This document shows positions 35,667 through 44,913 of a stretch of DNA of 64,000 nt, piece by piece. Position numbers and translations under genes: made by a program. The notes beneath the pieces are model-generated. The model ran no database searches. It worked only from the letters and a program-made list of their open reading frames with translations, and was not told where the DNA came from. The stretch's first letter is position 1. Each line of letters opens with the position of its first letter. Source of the DNA: Bog-473 sp963783245 (lineage in GTDB: Bacteria > Actinomycetota > Acidimicrobiia > Acidimicrobiales > RAAP-2); assembly GCA_963783245.1 (NCBI GenBank), contig CAWAMS010000002.1, positions 1,555,261-1,619,260 on the forward strand, given 5' to 3'.

Positions 35667-37157
35667 GTGACATTCACCCTCGACAAGAGAGTCGACGACT
35701 TCGTAGGGACGACACGGAAGCTGTTCATCGACGGCGAGTGGGTCGCCGCCGCTTCGGGCCAGACCTTCGAGACACCGAACCCGGCCAACGGCGAGACGCT
35801 GGCCACGGTGGCCGCAGGGGACGTCGAAGACATCAACCGGGCAGTCCGCGCGGCCAGACGGGCCTTCGACGACGGTCCGTGGGGCCGCCTCACTCCCTCG
35901 GAGCGGGGCCGGATCGTCTGGAGGATCGGCGACCTCATCCTCGACCACCTCGAAGAGCTGGCCGAGCTGGAGACGCTCGACAACGGAAAGCCGATCGGCG
36001 TGGCGCGTGCAGCTGACGTACCCCTCGCCGCCGACCTCTTCCACTACATGGCGGGCTGGGCCACGAAGATCGAGGGCAACTCCATCTCGATCTCCGTCCC
36101 CTACGCCCCGGGCGCCAATTTTCACGCCTACACGCTGCGTGAGCCGGTCGGTGTCGTCGGCCAGATCATTCCTTGGAACTTCCCGTTGCTGATGGCGGCC
36201 TGGAAGCTCGGCCCCGCCCTCGCCACCGGTAACTGCGTCGTGCTGAAGCCGGCCGAGCAGACGCCGCTGTCCGCCCTGCGGCTGGCCGAGCTGATCGCCG
36301 AGGCCGGTGTCCCCGACGGCGTGGTCAACGTGGTCACCGGATTCGGTGAGACGGCGGGCGCCGCCCTTGCGGCACATGACGACGTCGACAAGGTCGCCTT
36401 CACCGGCTCCACGGAGGTCGGCAAGCTCATCATCCACGCTGCCGCCGGCAACCTGAAGAAGCTCACGCTCGAGCTCGGTGGGAAGAGCCCCAACATCGTG
36501 TTCTCCGACGCGGACCCCGACATCGCGATCGCCGGTGCCGCCAATGCCATTTTCTTCAACCATGGCCAGTGTTGCGTCGCCGGGTCGCGGCTCTTCGTGC
36601 AGGAGGACCATTTCGACGAGGTCGTGGCCGGGGTGACCGACATCGCGAAGTCCATCAAGTTGGGCGACGGGATGGACCCCGAGACGCAGATGGGCCCCCT
36701 CGTCTCCGATGAGCAGCTCCGTCGGGTGACGGGCTACCTCGAGTCGGGGAAGCACGACGGCGCCACGGCCCGCTCAGGCGGGGGCCGATGGGGTGACCGC
36801 GGGTATTTCGTCGAGCCCACCGTGCTCACGAACACCTCCCCCGACATGAGCGTGGTGCGCGAGGAGATCTTCGGGCCGGTGGTCGTTGCGGCGCCGTTCG
36901 AGAGCATCGAGGACATCGCCAAGGTGGCGAACGACACTCCCTACGGCCTCGGTGCGGGGATCTGGACCAAGGACATCTCCAAGGCCCACGCCCTGGCCAA
37001 GAAGATCAGGGCGGGCACGGTGTGGATCAACTGCTACAACATTTTCGACGCCGCCCTCCCCTTCGGGGGGTACAAGCAGTCCGGCTGGGGTCGGGAGATG
37101 GGCCACGAGGCGCTCGAGGCGTACACCGAGGTCAAGGCGGTCTGCGCGCAACTCTGA
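35667..37157 (+). CDS. NAD(P)-dependent aldehyde dehydrogenase
   Basis: A 496-residue ALDH-superfamily enzyme, intact. Motifs are the NAD-binding VGQIIPWNFPLLMAAWKLGPAL, AFTGSTEVGKL, general base Glu in LELGGKSPNIV, nucleophile Cys in FNHGQCCVAGSR, and EEIFGPVV plus GYKQSGWGREMG. It oxidises an aldehyde to the acid; class-1/2 betaine- or retinal-dehydrogenase-like sequence, aliphatic or aromatic substrate not defined. GTG 35667 is preceded by GGGGAGAAAGCC. The following genes on the other strand (two cupins and a small monooxygenase-like protein) may share its pathway. Confidence 0.92.
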   Translation: MTFTLDKRVDDFVGTTRKLFIDGEWVAAASGQTFETPNPANGETLATVAAGDVEDINRAVRAARRAFDDGPWGRLTPSERGRIVWRIGDLILDHLEELAELETLDNGKPIGVARAADVPLAADLFHYMAGWATKIEGNSISISVPYAPGANFHAYTLREPVGVVGQIIPWNFPLLMAAWKLGPALATGNCVVLKPAEQTPLSALRLAELIAEAGVPDGVVNVVTGFGETAGAALAAHDDVDKVAFTGSTEVGKLIIHAAAGNLKKLTLELGGKSPNIVFSDADPDIAIAGAANAIFFNHGQCCVAGSRLFVQEDHFDEVVAGVTDIAKSIKLGDGMDPETQMGPLVSDEQLRRVTGYLESGKHDGATARSGGGRWGDRGYFVEPTVLTNTSPDMSVVREEIFGPVVVAAPFESIEDIAKVANDTPYGLGAGIWTKDISKAHALAKKIRAGTVWINCYNIFDAALPFGGYKQSGWGREMGHEALEAYTEVKAVCAQL

Positions 37158-37210
37158 GGACCGGGACCTCACCCGGCCGACTCGAATCGGCCGGCGCGAG
37201 ACGGCCAGGC

Positions 37211-37720
37211 TTACGCTTGCGCCGTCGTGCTCCTGTCCGAGGCGTACTCGCCGACCTGTGAGAGCTCGTACTCGCCCACCCGGTCCTCTTCGAGATGCAC
37301 GGTCTGCAGGCGCTCACCTTGCCGCAGGAAGGACTCGATCTGGAGGATCTCGAGGGGCTCTTCGCTCACAGCGTTGAAGTAGTACGGGTACTCCCGCGGG
37401 ATCATCACGCCCTCTTCGGGCCCCAACTCGGCCAGGAGCTCGTGATCCGTCGTGAAGAACTCCGCCTTCCCGCGCACCACCCACCAGAACGAATCGGTGT
37501 TGGGATGCATGTGGAGACTGTTCTCCCCGGACTTGAGGAGGATCTGCATGAAGACCATCATCGAATCGGTCCGTCCGAAGCTGGCGACGTGACGACTGCG
37601 TGTGACGTCAGGCGTCTGGTAGCGGATCACCCGGGCGATGTGCTGCTTGGCCAAGTCGGGATCGCCTGCCTTGTGGGCCCGTTCGTCAGCGGGTGGCGCC
37701 GTCGCCTTCGTGTCGGACAT
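37211..37720 (-). CDS. Cupin-domain protein
   Basis: A 169-residue protein, ATG 37720 with GAGGAG upstream. The single cupin barrel spans residues 45-125 (MMVFMQILLKSGENSLHMHPNTDSFWWVVRGKAEFF and GVMIPREYPYYFNAVSEEPLEIL). Metal-binding His residues are in LHMHP. The C-terminal tail is charged. Cupins of this type act as dioxygenases, isomerases or binding proteins; the ligand is unknown. Confidence 0.75.
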   Translation of the reverse strand: MSDTKATAPPADERAHKAGDPDLAKQHIARVIRYQTPDVTRSRHVASFGRTDSMMVFMQILLKSGENSLHMHPNTDSFWWVVRGKAEFFTTDHELLAELGPEEGVMIPREYPYYFNAVSEEPLEILQIESFLRQGERLQTVHLEEDRVGEYELSQVGEYASDRSTTAQA

Positions 37721-37872
37721 GGGGACTCCTCGGCTTTCCTGTGCACCACCGACGGCGCAGTTCCGCGTACGACGGAGAACAGTAGTTTTCCTTCTGGAGA
37801 CCCACAACCGCCCGCCGGGCCCGCGATGTACACCCGCCCGCGGGCCCGGCGACCTTCAGCTCCGGGACCGCT

Positions 37873-38172
37873 TTAGGTCATCTCCTCCACGCGTTGCACG
37901 TCGAGATTGCGAAACGTCATCGGGGCGTCGCACAACTTGGCCAGTTGCTCGGCGAAGGCCGCCGTCTCGGGCAGGGCCGAGTTGGCCATGGCGTCCTCGT
38001 ACGAGGGGAACTCGACGATCTGCACATAGGTGTCCGGCCGGTCCCGGTCCTTGGTCAGCGTCCCCCGCTGCGCGGTGCGCCGCCCTTCAGTCTGCGCTTG
38101 CCAATCGTCGACCAGCCGTTGGGCCTCCTCCGGTTGTGTCGTGACCATCTCGATGATCTGGATGAAAGTCAC
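37873..38172 (-). CDS. Small dimeric alpha/beta-barrel protein (antibiotic-biosynthesis-monooxygenase-like)
   Basis: A 99-residue protein (MTFIQIIEMVTTQPEEAQRLVDDW, TYVQIVEFPSYEDAMANS, MTFRNLDVQ) with the beta-alpha-beta pattern of ABM/EthD-type proteins, which act as cofactor-free oxygenases or as dimer modules. There is no family-specific catalytic residue that I can identify. It sits between two cupin genes on the same strand. Confidence 0.6.
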   Translation of the reverse strand: MTFIQIIEMVTTQPEEAQRLVDDWQAQTEGRRTAQRGTLTKDRDRPDTYVQIVEFPSYEDAMANSALPETAAFAEQLAKLCDAPMTFRNLDVQRVEEMT

Positions 38173-38243
38173 AGGGTTCGCTCCTTACGCTCGGGAGTAC
38201 AGATTCCAGAAGAGCCTCCGGTCGGGCCCCGGTGGCCGCCGCA

Positions 38244-38606
38244 TCATCCTTTTGCGTAATCGGCGAATCCCTGCCAGTCGATGACGGTGCAGGGCACGTC
38301 GCCCACGATCCACGCATCGTGCCCCGGCGGGCAGACCATGAAGTCGCCCGGCCCGAACTCCATCTCCTGGCCGTCGTCCATGCGGACCTTCATCCTCCCC
38401 GAGATGAAGTAGCCCATGTGCGGGGCTTCGCAACTCTCCGTGTTGGCGATGGGCTTCACATGTTTCGACCACTGCCAACCGGGCTCGAAGGTCGCCCGGC
38501 CCACCGCCCCGGCGTCGGCATTGACCAACTCGAGCTTGCCCTTGCCGTCCTTGAACTGCCGGGTCTCCTCTGGGTCATCAAGACTTTTGCGTACAAGTCC
38601 AGCCAT
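38244..38606 (-). CDS. Cupin-domain protein
   Basis: A 120-residue protein starting at ATG 38606 (GGGGAGGAG four bases upstream). The cupin core is residues 45-112 (HMGYFISGRMKVRMDDGQEMEFGPGDFMVCPPGHDAWIVGDVPCTVIDW) with the two conserved motifs (GxxHxxxxxx-E and G-P-G-D-x6-P-x-G-H). A 71-bp gap separates it from the ABM-like gene in the same direction. Ligand unknown. Confidence 0.7.
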   Translation of the reverse strand: MAGLVRKSLDDPEETRQFKDGKGKLELVNADAGAVGRATFEPGWQWSKHVKPIANTESCEAPHMGYFISGRMKVRMDDGQEMEFGPGDFMVCPPGHDAWIVGDVPCTVIDWQGFADYAKG

Positions 38607-38935
38607 GTCTCCTCCCCGTGACGTGGTAATGAATTCCACCCTCCACTCCCAGTTTCGCGCCGAGTGCTGAGATGTAAATAGGCCTTGCGTGACAAGTTGG
38701 TAACAAAGAGAAGGAGGCCCGGCGACCCGATGCGCCGGGGGAGCTCCTCGCCATGGCGGCACGTTCCGGCAACCTCCGGGTGACCCGTCGGCGCACCGCG
38801 AAACGAACGCGTGACGGGACGTCGAACAACCTGAATTTTCATTGTGGAGCCCGAAAGAGGTGTGGTTGACTGCGCTCGCACCGGGCGGGCCACTGCCACT
38901 GACGACCCTCGCCCACGACGGAGGCGAGGGGAACG
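38607..38935. other. 329-bp divergent intergenic region
   Basis: No gene is evident. The region is divergent between the cupin operon and the surface-protein gene, so it should carry promoters for both. It contains GC-rich inverted segments such as CCGGCAACCTCCGG near 38767 but no assignable riboswitch or RNA class. Confidence 0.4.
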
Positions 38936-40975
38936 TTGCGCAGAGTCCGGTGGTCCAGGAGCGTGGCCCTCCCCCTCGTCGGGTTGGCGCTCCTCGGCCT
39001 CTCCGCGCTGCTGTTCGTGCTGCCCCGTTCTGCGTCGGCGACAACCAATGGGATCACGGTGGCGGCGGGTCTGCCCTCCCCGTTCGCCACCGACGGCACG
39101 CCGGCCAGCCCCGAGGTCAACATCACGTCGCTGTCCGATCTGTACCAGGACGGGCAGATCACCCTCACGCTCCAAACGGCGGATCCCGTCGACCCCACCG
39201 CCACCGGGTCCTCCTTCTTCGTGAACTGGGGCATCTGGACCAACGGGAACTCGGATCCGACGAAACTCAATTTTGTGGTGCAGTTCGCCAACGGCGGCGT
39301 GGGCACCGACGCCACGCAGATCCTGGGTGCGAACAGCCAGGTCGAGCAGTGCACCCCGAGCGCCACCTTCGCCAACGAGCGGTTCTCGATCGAATTCCCC
39401 GCCTCGTGCATCGGGAGCCCCACGTCGATCGAGGTCGCCGCGCTCACCGAGACGTTGGCGTCGACGTCCGACATCCCCATCGACCTTGCCCCGAGCAACA
39501 GTACGGCCTGTTGCGAAGCCACCGACACCGTCTCGACCACGCCCACGTCCACGACGAGCGCCACGACGACGGCGACGACGACCCTGGCGGGTTCGACGAC
39601 GACGAGCAGCACGACGACGCCGTCGTCCACGACCACCACCACCACGACAACGAACACGAACACGACCACGACCACCTCGCCCTCGTCGACGGTCCCGACA
39701 TCGACGACCACCACCAGCCCGGTCACGCTCGCCGGGTCCTCGGGCGGGTCCAGCGGCTCGGCCGGATCGACTGCCGCGGCATCGGGAGTCGACGAGGCGA
39801 GCGCATCTTCCTCACTCGCCTTCACGGGGATCAGCAGTGCCGCACTGCGATGGTTGCTCCTCTTCGGAGGCCTGTTCGTCCTCGCCGGCTCCCTGGGGCG
39901 TCGGGCCGCCCTCCGGAGAACTGCGCGCAGAGGCCTGCTCGCTGTCGGCTCGAGTGATCACGATCACCGAGGCGGGACGCGCACCGTTCTTCTGCTCGTG
40001 CTCCTGGTGTCCGCGACCACAGTGGCCGCCGTGCACGCGAGCGGGACGACTCCGACCACCGCCGGCCCATCGGCGGCATCCCTGGTGCACGCGGTATCGG
40101 CCCGACCGGACATGGGCCCTCGTCTCTTCGGCCGGTCGAGGCCGGGGTCACTTGGCGCGTCCGTCGTGTCCCCGGCTCCCGGTCCGGCGACGGCCGAGTC
40201 TGCCGAGTCGCCGAACTGGTCCGGCTACGTCATCACCACGGGGGCGTCCGCACCCATCACCGATATCCAGGGGACCTGGACCGTGCCCAATGTCGCGCTG
40301 TCGTGGGCTCCCACGGACTCGGCCTCGTGGATCGGCATCGACGGTGGTACACAAGGTGCGACGGACTTGGCGCAGGAGGGGACGGAGCAGAATTCGTTCT
40401 ACGGGTTCACCGAGTACGCCCCGTGGTGGTCGACCTCCACGCAGAACTTTCTCGCCCAAGCGTTCCCTGGCCCGTTCACGGTGACCCCCGGGGACGTCAT
40501 GACCGCCGACGTGCACCAAGCAGCGGGGGGCCAGTTGCTCTTCACGCTCACCGACGAGACGACCGGACAGACACAGACCGAGAACACCACCTATCAGGGG
40601 TCTGGTCTCACGGCGGAATGGATCGTCGAAGCGCCGTCATTCCTGAATCAATCAGGCGGTCTTTCCGTCGGAACCCTGGCCGATTACGGATCGACCGTGT
40701 TCGACGCTCTCCACATCAACGGTGCGTCGGGCAGCGTCGGCCTCACGCCGGCCGAAGAGGTGCTCATGAACCAGAACGGCACCATCACGTCGTACCCCTC
40801 ACAGCCGAGCGCGAGCGGAGACGCCTTTACCGTTGCCTATGGCGCGACGCAGCCATTGCCACCGACCGGAGAGACACCGATCATCTCGGGCTCCGGCCTC
40901 CTTCGCCAGAGCCTCTTCACGGCCGCCACCCCCGCGGAGCGAACCCTCCTCCCCGGCACGTCGATCGAGCCGTAG
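38936..40975 (+). CDS. Composite: LAxTG-anchored surface protein joined in frame to a G1-type glutamic peptidase
   Basis: A 679-residue single frame. Residues 1-35 are a signal peptide. Residues 36-190 are a secreted beta domain (VNWGIWTNGNSDPTKLNF). Residues 195-275 are a Thr/Ser-rich linker of TTTS-type repeats. Residues 294-298 are a sortase motif LAFTG, followed by a membrane helix (LRWLLLFGGLFVLAGSLG) and arginines. This is a complete sortase-E-type surface protein. A second hydrophobic segment (TVLLLVLLVSATTVAAVHA) and an eqolisin domain follow from about 425 (SPNWSGYV, DIQGTWTVPNV, ASWIGIDG, EWIVEAPSF, with candidate Gln/Glu catalytic residues). The two halves look like two genes; a lost stop near 39955 or a real fusion are both possible. 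Confidence 0.75.
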   Translation: MRRVRWSRSVALPLVGLALLGLSALLFVLPRSASATTNGITVAAGLPSPFATDGTPASPEVNITSLSDLYQDGQITLTLQTADPVDPTATGSSFFVNWGIWTNGNSDPTKLNFVVQFANGGVGTDATQILGANSQVEQCTPSATFANERFSIEFPASCIGSPTSIEVAALTETLASTSDIPIDLAPSNSTACCEATDTVSTTPTSTTSATTTATTTLAGSTTTSSTTTPSSTTTTTTTTNTNTTTTTSPSSTVPTSTTTTSPVTLAGSSGGSSGSAGSTAAASGVDEASASSSLAFTGISSAALRWLLLFGGLFVLAGSLGRRAALRRTARRGLLAVGSSDHDHRGGTRTVLLLVLLVSATTVAAVHASGTTPTTAGPSAASLVHAVSARPDMGPRLFGRSRPGSLGASVVSPAPGPATAESAESPNWSGYVITTGASAPITDIQGTWTVPNVALSWAPTDSASWIGIDGGTQGATDLAQEGTEQNSFYGFTEYAPWWSTSTQNFLAQAFPGPFTVTPGDVMTADVHQAAGGQLLFTLTDETTGQTQTENTTYQGSGLTAEWIVEAPSFLNQSGGLSVGTLADYGSTVFDALHINGASGSVGLTPAEEVLMNQNGTITSYPSQPSASGDAFTVAYGATQPLPPTGETPIISGSGLLRQSLFTAATPAERTLLPGTSIEP

Positions 40976-41068
40976 GGGACACGGGTCCTCAAATCCGGAG
41001 ACGCCGCCAACCGGCCATGCGCCCCCCTGTCACCGATCGGCGTCCTGCAGCCGGCGACGTAATCAGCA

Positions 41069-41132
41069 AGAGGGGGGCTGGCGTGCCCCCCTCTCACCGT
41101 TCCCCTAGGTGGATGGCTCGGGCCATCCACCT
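41069..41132 (+). terminator. Two strong hairpins in tandem after the surface-protein/peptidase gene
   Basis: The first hairpin (41069-41094) has a 9-bp stem AGAGGGGGG/CCCCCCTCT with an 8-base loop. The second (41107-41132) has an 11-bp perfect stem AGGTGGATGGC/GCCATCCACCT with a TCGG loop. Neither is followed by a long T-run, but high-GC actinobacteria often use such structures. They lie about 95 bases after the stop at 40975 and before the next gene. The remaining sequence between 40976 and 41396 holds no recognisable gene. Confidence 0.6.
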
Positions 41133-41396
41133 GCATGCTCTCAGCGCCTCGTCGCAGGCTCGGTGCGTGATAGTTGCCGCGAGGTTGCTTCGGCAGCGTA
41201 GAGGGATGGGCCGAAAGGTGATGACCATGTACCCGGGGCCGCGCTCTCTCGCGGTGCCCGGGACACCCAGCTGGTGCATCCGCGCCACTCGGGGATGCCC
41301 GCACGCATGCCTTCAAATGTGCCTTCGACGGCCCAATAGTGCCCTCGACCCGGTGTTGTTATAGTTCCGACACTCGGACGTCGCTTGGGGGCCTTC

Positions 41397-42617
41397 GTGC
41401 GATCTCGTCGGACAACCGTCAGTGTTCTCGTCATTTTCGCCACGGTCGTCGGCTCACTGCTCGGCGTCGCCGGGCAGGCTGCCCCGGCAGCGGCAGCCAC
41501 CAAATCGACGGTCGTGATCGGGGACCTGTGCAGCTGCACCGGGCCCGAGGCCTCGACGATCAGCCAGACGACGGCCACCATGCAGGCCTGGGCCGCATGG
41601 GTCAACAGCCACGGGGGTCTGGCCGGACACCCCGTCAAGCTGATGGTGCAAAACGACAACTACAGCCCGGTCCAGGCCGTTGCGGCCGCCAACACCCTCA
41701 TCGACACGGATCACGTCATCGCCATCTTCGACAACAGTGATGAGGACCCGTCGTGGGGACCCGTCGCTCAGAAGGCCGATGTGCCGGTGCTGGGCGGCCA
41801 GGAGACGGCCTCGGGATGGCAGAACGCCGACTTCTACCCGGCCGGCGCCAGCTTCAACTACACCGGCCCGGTCGGTGCCATCGTCGCCGAGAAGGCCGGC
41901 GTCAAGAAAGAGGCGGACCTCTACTGCGTCGAGGTGACCATCTGTGCTCCCACCAAGCAGGGCGTGTCGGTGGCTGCCCACTATGGGATCAAATTCGTCT
42001 ACACGTCGGGCATCGGGTTCGCCGCACCCAACTACACGGCCGAGTGCCTGGCGGCCAAGCAGGCGGGCGCCACGGCAATGTCGGTCGGCGATGCCTCGGG
42101 CGTCGTCGACAAGGTCGTCGAGAACTGTGCCGCCCAGGGTTATACCCCCCTGGAGCTGAGCAGCGACGGCACGGTGGCCATCGCCTGGTTGGACATACCA
42201 GGCATGAACGGGAACATCGATACCCAGTCGGACCTCCCGTGGTTCGTGCACAATGCAGCCACCAAGGACATGTACGCCGCCCTGGCCACGTACACCAAGG
42301 GCGTCACCACCGGTCCGAACTTCGGTGAGGTCGTGCTGCAGTCGTGGTCCGATGGCGCGTTGCTGCAAGCGGCCGTGGCCAGCGCCAAACCGAGCGGCGC
42401 CCTCACGTCGGCGGTGATCAAGAAGGGCCTCTACGCCCTCCCGAGCGGAGAGACGCTCGGAGGCCTCTCCCCGCCATTGCACTTCGTGAAAGGTGAGCCG
42501 GCCAACAACAGTTGCTTCTTTGTCATGGGCATCAAGAACAAGAGGTTCGTGGAGCTCAACAAGGGCAAGACGATCTGCGCTCCGCTGGTGAAGCCGGGCA
42601 CACTGCCCACGTCCTGA
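41397..42617 (+). CDS. ABC transporter substrate-binding protein, branched-chain amino acid type
   Basis: A 406-residue exported periplasmic-binding-protein-like receptor (Peripla_BP_6 family). GTG 41397 starts a Sec signal (RSRRTTVSVLVIFATVVGSLL, then AQAAPAAAAT). The binding core begins VVIGDLCSCTGPEASTISQ and has VKLMVQNDNYSPVQAVAAA, VPVLGGQE and TAECLAAKQAGATAM. It binds a small ligand (amino acids, amides or aromatic acids in known cases) for an ABC importer. No permease or ATPase gene is adjacent in the window. It lies ahead of the leftward catabolic operon and may supply its substrate. Confidence 0.82.
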   Translation: MRSRRTTVSVLVIFATVVGSLLGVAGQAAPAAAATKSTVVIGDLCSCTGPEASTISQTTATMQAWAAWVNSHGGLAGHPVKLMVQNDNYSPVQAVAAANTLIDTDHVIAIFDNSDEDPSWGPVAQKADVPVLGGQETASGWQNADFYPAGASFNYTGPVGAIVAEKAGVKKEADLYCVEVTICAPTKQGVSVAAHYGIKFVYTSGIGFAAPNYTAECLAAKQAGATAMSVGDASGVVDKVVENCAAQGYTPLELSSDGTVAIAWLDIPGMNGNIDTQSDLPWFVHNAATKDMYAALATYTKGVTTGPNFGEVVLQSWSDGALLQAAVASAKPSGALTSAVIKKGLYALPSGETLGGLSPPLHFVKGEPANNSCFFVMGIKNKRFVELNKGKTICAPLVKPGTLPTS

Positions 42618-42681
42618 CCAGTAGGAGGGACAGCTCGTCGACTTCGGGCGGGGTGCGCTCAGCCGGAGGCATCCCCGATAC

Positions 42682-43998
42682 TCAGTCGGTGACGGCGACC
42701 ACCGCTTCGGTGCCGGTCAGCCACGACCGACCGGCCGCCGCCAGAGGCTCCCACTTGGCGAACGCCCGGTCGTCGGTCTGACCCAGATCCTCGGGGGTGG
42801 GACCGATACGATCGGCGATCGACTGCAGCTGGCCGAGGTCGAAGCCGTAGAAGGCGGCTTGGTTCTCTCCGAGGATCTTGGCCGTCTCGTCGAGCGGGAT
42901 GTCCCAGAAGCGGTCCTTCAGGAACGAGCGGGTGTACGGCCACGTCCCTTCGGGGTGCGGGAAGTCGTTCCCCCACATGAGGTTGTCGACGCCGATCTCG
43001 TAGCGGCGGCCGAGCTCGCGCCGACGCGTGTTGGAGGACCCGATGGCGCAGTTGCGGTCGAAGTACTCGCTCGGCAGCATCGTGAGCACCTCCCGGGTGC
43101 CGACCAGCTTGCGCATGCCGTGCTCGCGGGTGACCATCATGTCCATCCGCCACAGCATGTCCGGCACCCAGAAACTGCCCGCTTCGGTGACGGCCATTCG
43201 GAGGTCGGGGAAACGCTCGAAGACGCCGGTCAGCATCATGAACCACAGCGGCCGGCCGGTGAAGAAGATGGTCTCGTAGCCGTAGACCACCATCCAGCCC
43301 GGGACCTCCCCGTAGTCCTCGTGCGGGGCCGGGCCACTGTGGCAGTGGACCGGCAGGCCGAGCTCCTGGCAGACCGCCCACACCGGGTCGTAGCGGTGAC
43401 TGGTGTAGGACTCGTAGCCGTCCCAGCGTGGCGGAATGATGATGCCGCCGGTGAGCCCCTCGGCGTGGGCTCGTCGGATCTCGGCGATCGTCCCGTCGAT
43501 GTCGCTCAGCAGTGGAGCCACGATGAGGCCGCGCCGACGCGCAGGACTCTGCTGGCACATCTCCGCCGCCCAACGGTTGAAGGCTCGCGCCCCGGCCAGC
43601 AGATGCGTGGGGCTACGGGTGACGACCGGATTGAACCCGGCGCCGAACGGCGCCCCCATGGTCCCGGTGACCGCGTCGGGGCCGGGGAAGACCACCTCGC
43701 CGCAGACCCCGTCGGCGTCGAGCTCCTTGTCGCGCGTGACGGCGTCCCAGCCGCCGCGGAGCCCGATCTCGTGCAGGCTGTTGCCCTCCTCGTCCTCTCC
43801 GAACCACTCCTCCTTGAACTCGTCGTCGCCGACGAAGTTGGTGGAGGCACTCTCGGCCCGCCGCTCGTCCATCAGGCGCTGGCGCTCCTCGAGCTCCTCG
43901 TCGAAGTCAGGACGCAAGGACGGGTCGAGGTAGTCGCGGTAGACCGGCGACTCCGGTCCGGCATGGCAGTCGGCGGAGATAACGACGTAATGCCTCAT
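42682..43998 (-). CDS. Amidohydrolase-2 family metal-dependent hydrolase
   Basis: A 438-residue TIM-barrel enzyme, intact. MRHYVVISADCHAGPE holds the first metal His. Conserved further parts are GEVVFPGPDAVTG, PLSDIDGTIAEIRRAHAEG, PVHCHSGPAP with the second His, and the Asp-bearing strand LMWGNDFPHPEGTWP. The family includes ACMSD-like decarboxylases and cyclic-acid hydrolases; insertions around residues 40-75 make it longer than average. It is the last gene of the leftward unit that starts at 46907. Confidence 0.85.
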   Translation of the reverse strand: MRHYVVISADCHAGPESPVYRDYLDPSLRPDFDEELEERQRLMDERRAESASTNFVGDDEFKEEWFGEDEEGNSLHEIGLRGGWDAVTRDKELDADGVCGEVVFPGPDAVTGTMGAPFGAGFNPVVTRSPTHLLAGARAFNRWAAEMCQQSPARRRGLIVAPLLSDIDGTIAEIRRAHAEGLTGGIIIPPRWDGYESYTSHRYDPVWAVCQELGLPVHCHSGPAPHEDYGEVPGWMVVYGYETIFFTGRPLWFMMLTGVFERFPDLRMAVTEAGSFWVPDMLWRMDMMVTREHGMRKLVGTREVLTMLPSEYFDRNCAIGSSNTRRRELGRRYEIGVDNLMWGNDFPHPEGTWPYTRSFLKDRFWDIPLDETAKILGENQAAFYGFDLGQLQSIADRIGPTPEDLGQTDDRAFAKWEPLAAAGRSWLTGTEAVVAVTD

Positions 43999-44026
43999 GG
44001 CGGGCCTCCCCGTGGTGGTCGTCGGC

Positions 44027-44905
44027 TCACTCGAAAACGCCGCCGCGCTGGACAGTCGGCAGCTCGCCACGACCGATCCGCTCGGCCCGCTCCGCCATCA
44101 GCTTGCCGTTGGCCTCGTTCTCGAGGCTGATGACGAACCGACCCTCACGGAGAGCCTCGAGGACGTGGCGGCCCATCTCGACCAGGTCCGCCACCGGCAC
44201 CCCCTTGGTGGCCAGCTCCGATTTCACCTGCTGGTAGTCCCACTGCGGATCGACGTGGGCATGCTCGCGGGTCAGCTCGGCCGGCCGGTTCCGGCTGCTG
44301 TTCCACAGGCCGGTCTCCATCAGCCCGTTCCCGCCGGGATAGAAGACCGCCGCCCGCAGGCTGGTGCGGTCACGGATGAAGGAGTTCGCCAGGCACTCGG
44401 TGAAGGAGGTCACCGCCGCCTTGGAGGCGGCGTACACGCCGAGGTCGGGGAGGGGCTGAAAGCCGCCGTCGCCCGACGAGGTGTTCACCACCCAGCCCTC
44501 CTCGCCGTCGTCGAGCATCCGCGGGACGAAGGCGCTGACACAGTGGGCCACACCGAAGACGTTGACGCCGAAGCACCACTGCCAGTCGTTGGGCGTCCAG
44601 TTCCACGGTTTGGCGATGCCGCCGCCGCCCACCCCTGCGTTGTTGAACAGCAGGTGACAGTGGCCGAACATCTCGAACACCGACGCGGCGCAGCCTTCGA
44701 CCGAGTCGTAGTCGGCGACGTCGGTGACGATGCCGGTGACCTCGCCCTTCCCGCCAAGCCGGGCCACCGCCTCGTCGAGGGCGGGCTTCTCGATGTCGGC
44801 CAGCACCACCCGGGCGCCCGCTTCGAGAAGGGCCTCGGCGAGCCCGGCACCGATCCCACTCGCACCGCCTGTCACCACCGCAATCCGACCGGCCACGTCC
44901 TCCAT
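44027..44905 (-). CDS. Short-chain dehydrogenase/reductase (SDR)
   Basis: A 292-residue classical SDR. The NAD(P) motif is TGGASGIGAG at residues 12-21, followed by NNAGVG, the catalytic Ser in NTSSGDG and Tyr-x3-Lys in YAASK. The acidic residue after strand 2 (LADIEK) favours NAD+. ATG 44905 follows GGAGG. It is placed between two amidohydrolases and likely oxidises a hydroxyl or reduces a carbonyl in the same pathway. Confidence 0.88.
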   Translation of the reverse strand: MEDVAGRIAVVTGGASGIGAGLAEALLEAGARVVLADIEKPALDEAVARLGGKGEVTGIVTDVADYDSVEGCAASVFEMFGHCHLLFNNAGVGGGGIAKPWNWTPNDWQWCFGVNVFGVAHCVSAFVPRMLDDGEEGWVVNTSSGDGGFQPLPDLGVYAASKAAVTSFTECLANSFIRDRTSLRAAVFYPGGNGLMETGLWNSSRNRPAELTREHAHVDPQWDYQQVKSELATKGVPVADLVEMGRHVLEALREGRFVISLENEANGKLMAERAERIGRGELPTVQRGGVFE

Positions 44906-44913
44906 CCGACCTC

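Noticed and set aside
35196..36755. A 519-residue minus-strand frame over the aldehyde dehydrogenase
   Set aside because: Shadow of the ALDH gene, whose Cys and Glu catalytic motifs are clear.
38690..38830. Possible SAM-type riboswitch (GGCAACC-like sequence)
   Set aside because: The flanking stems of SAM-I or SAM-IV classes cannot be drawn and no methionine-related gene is adjacent.
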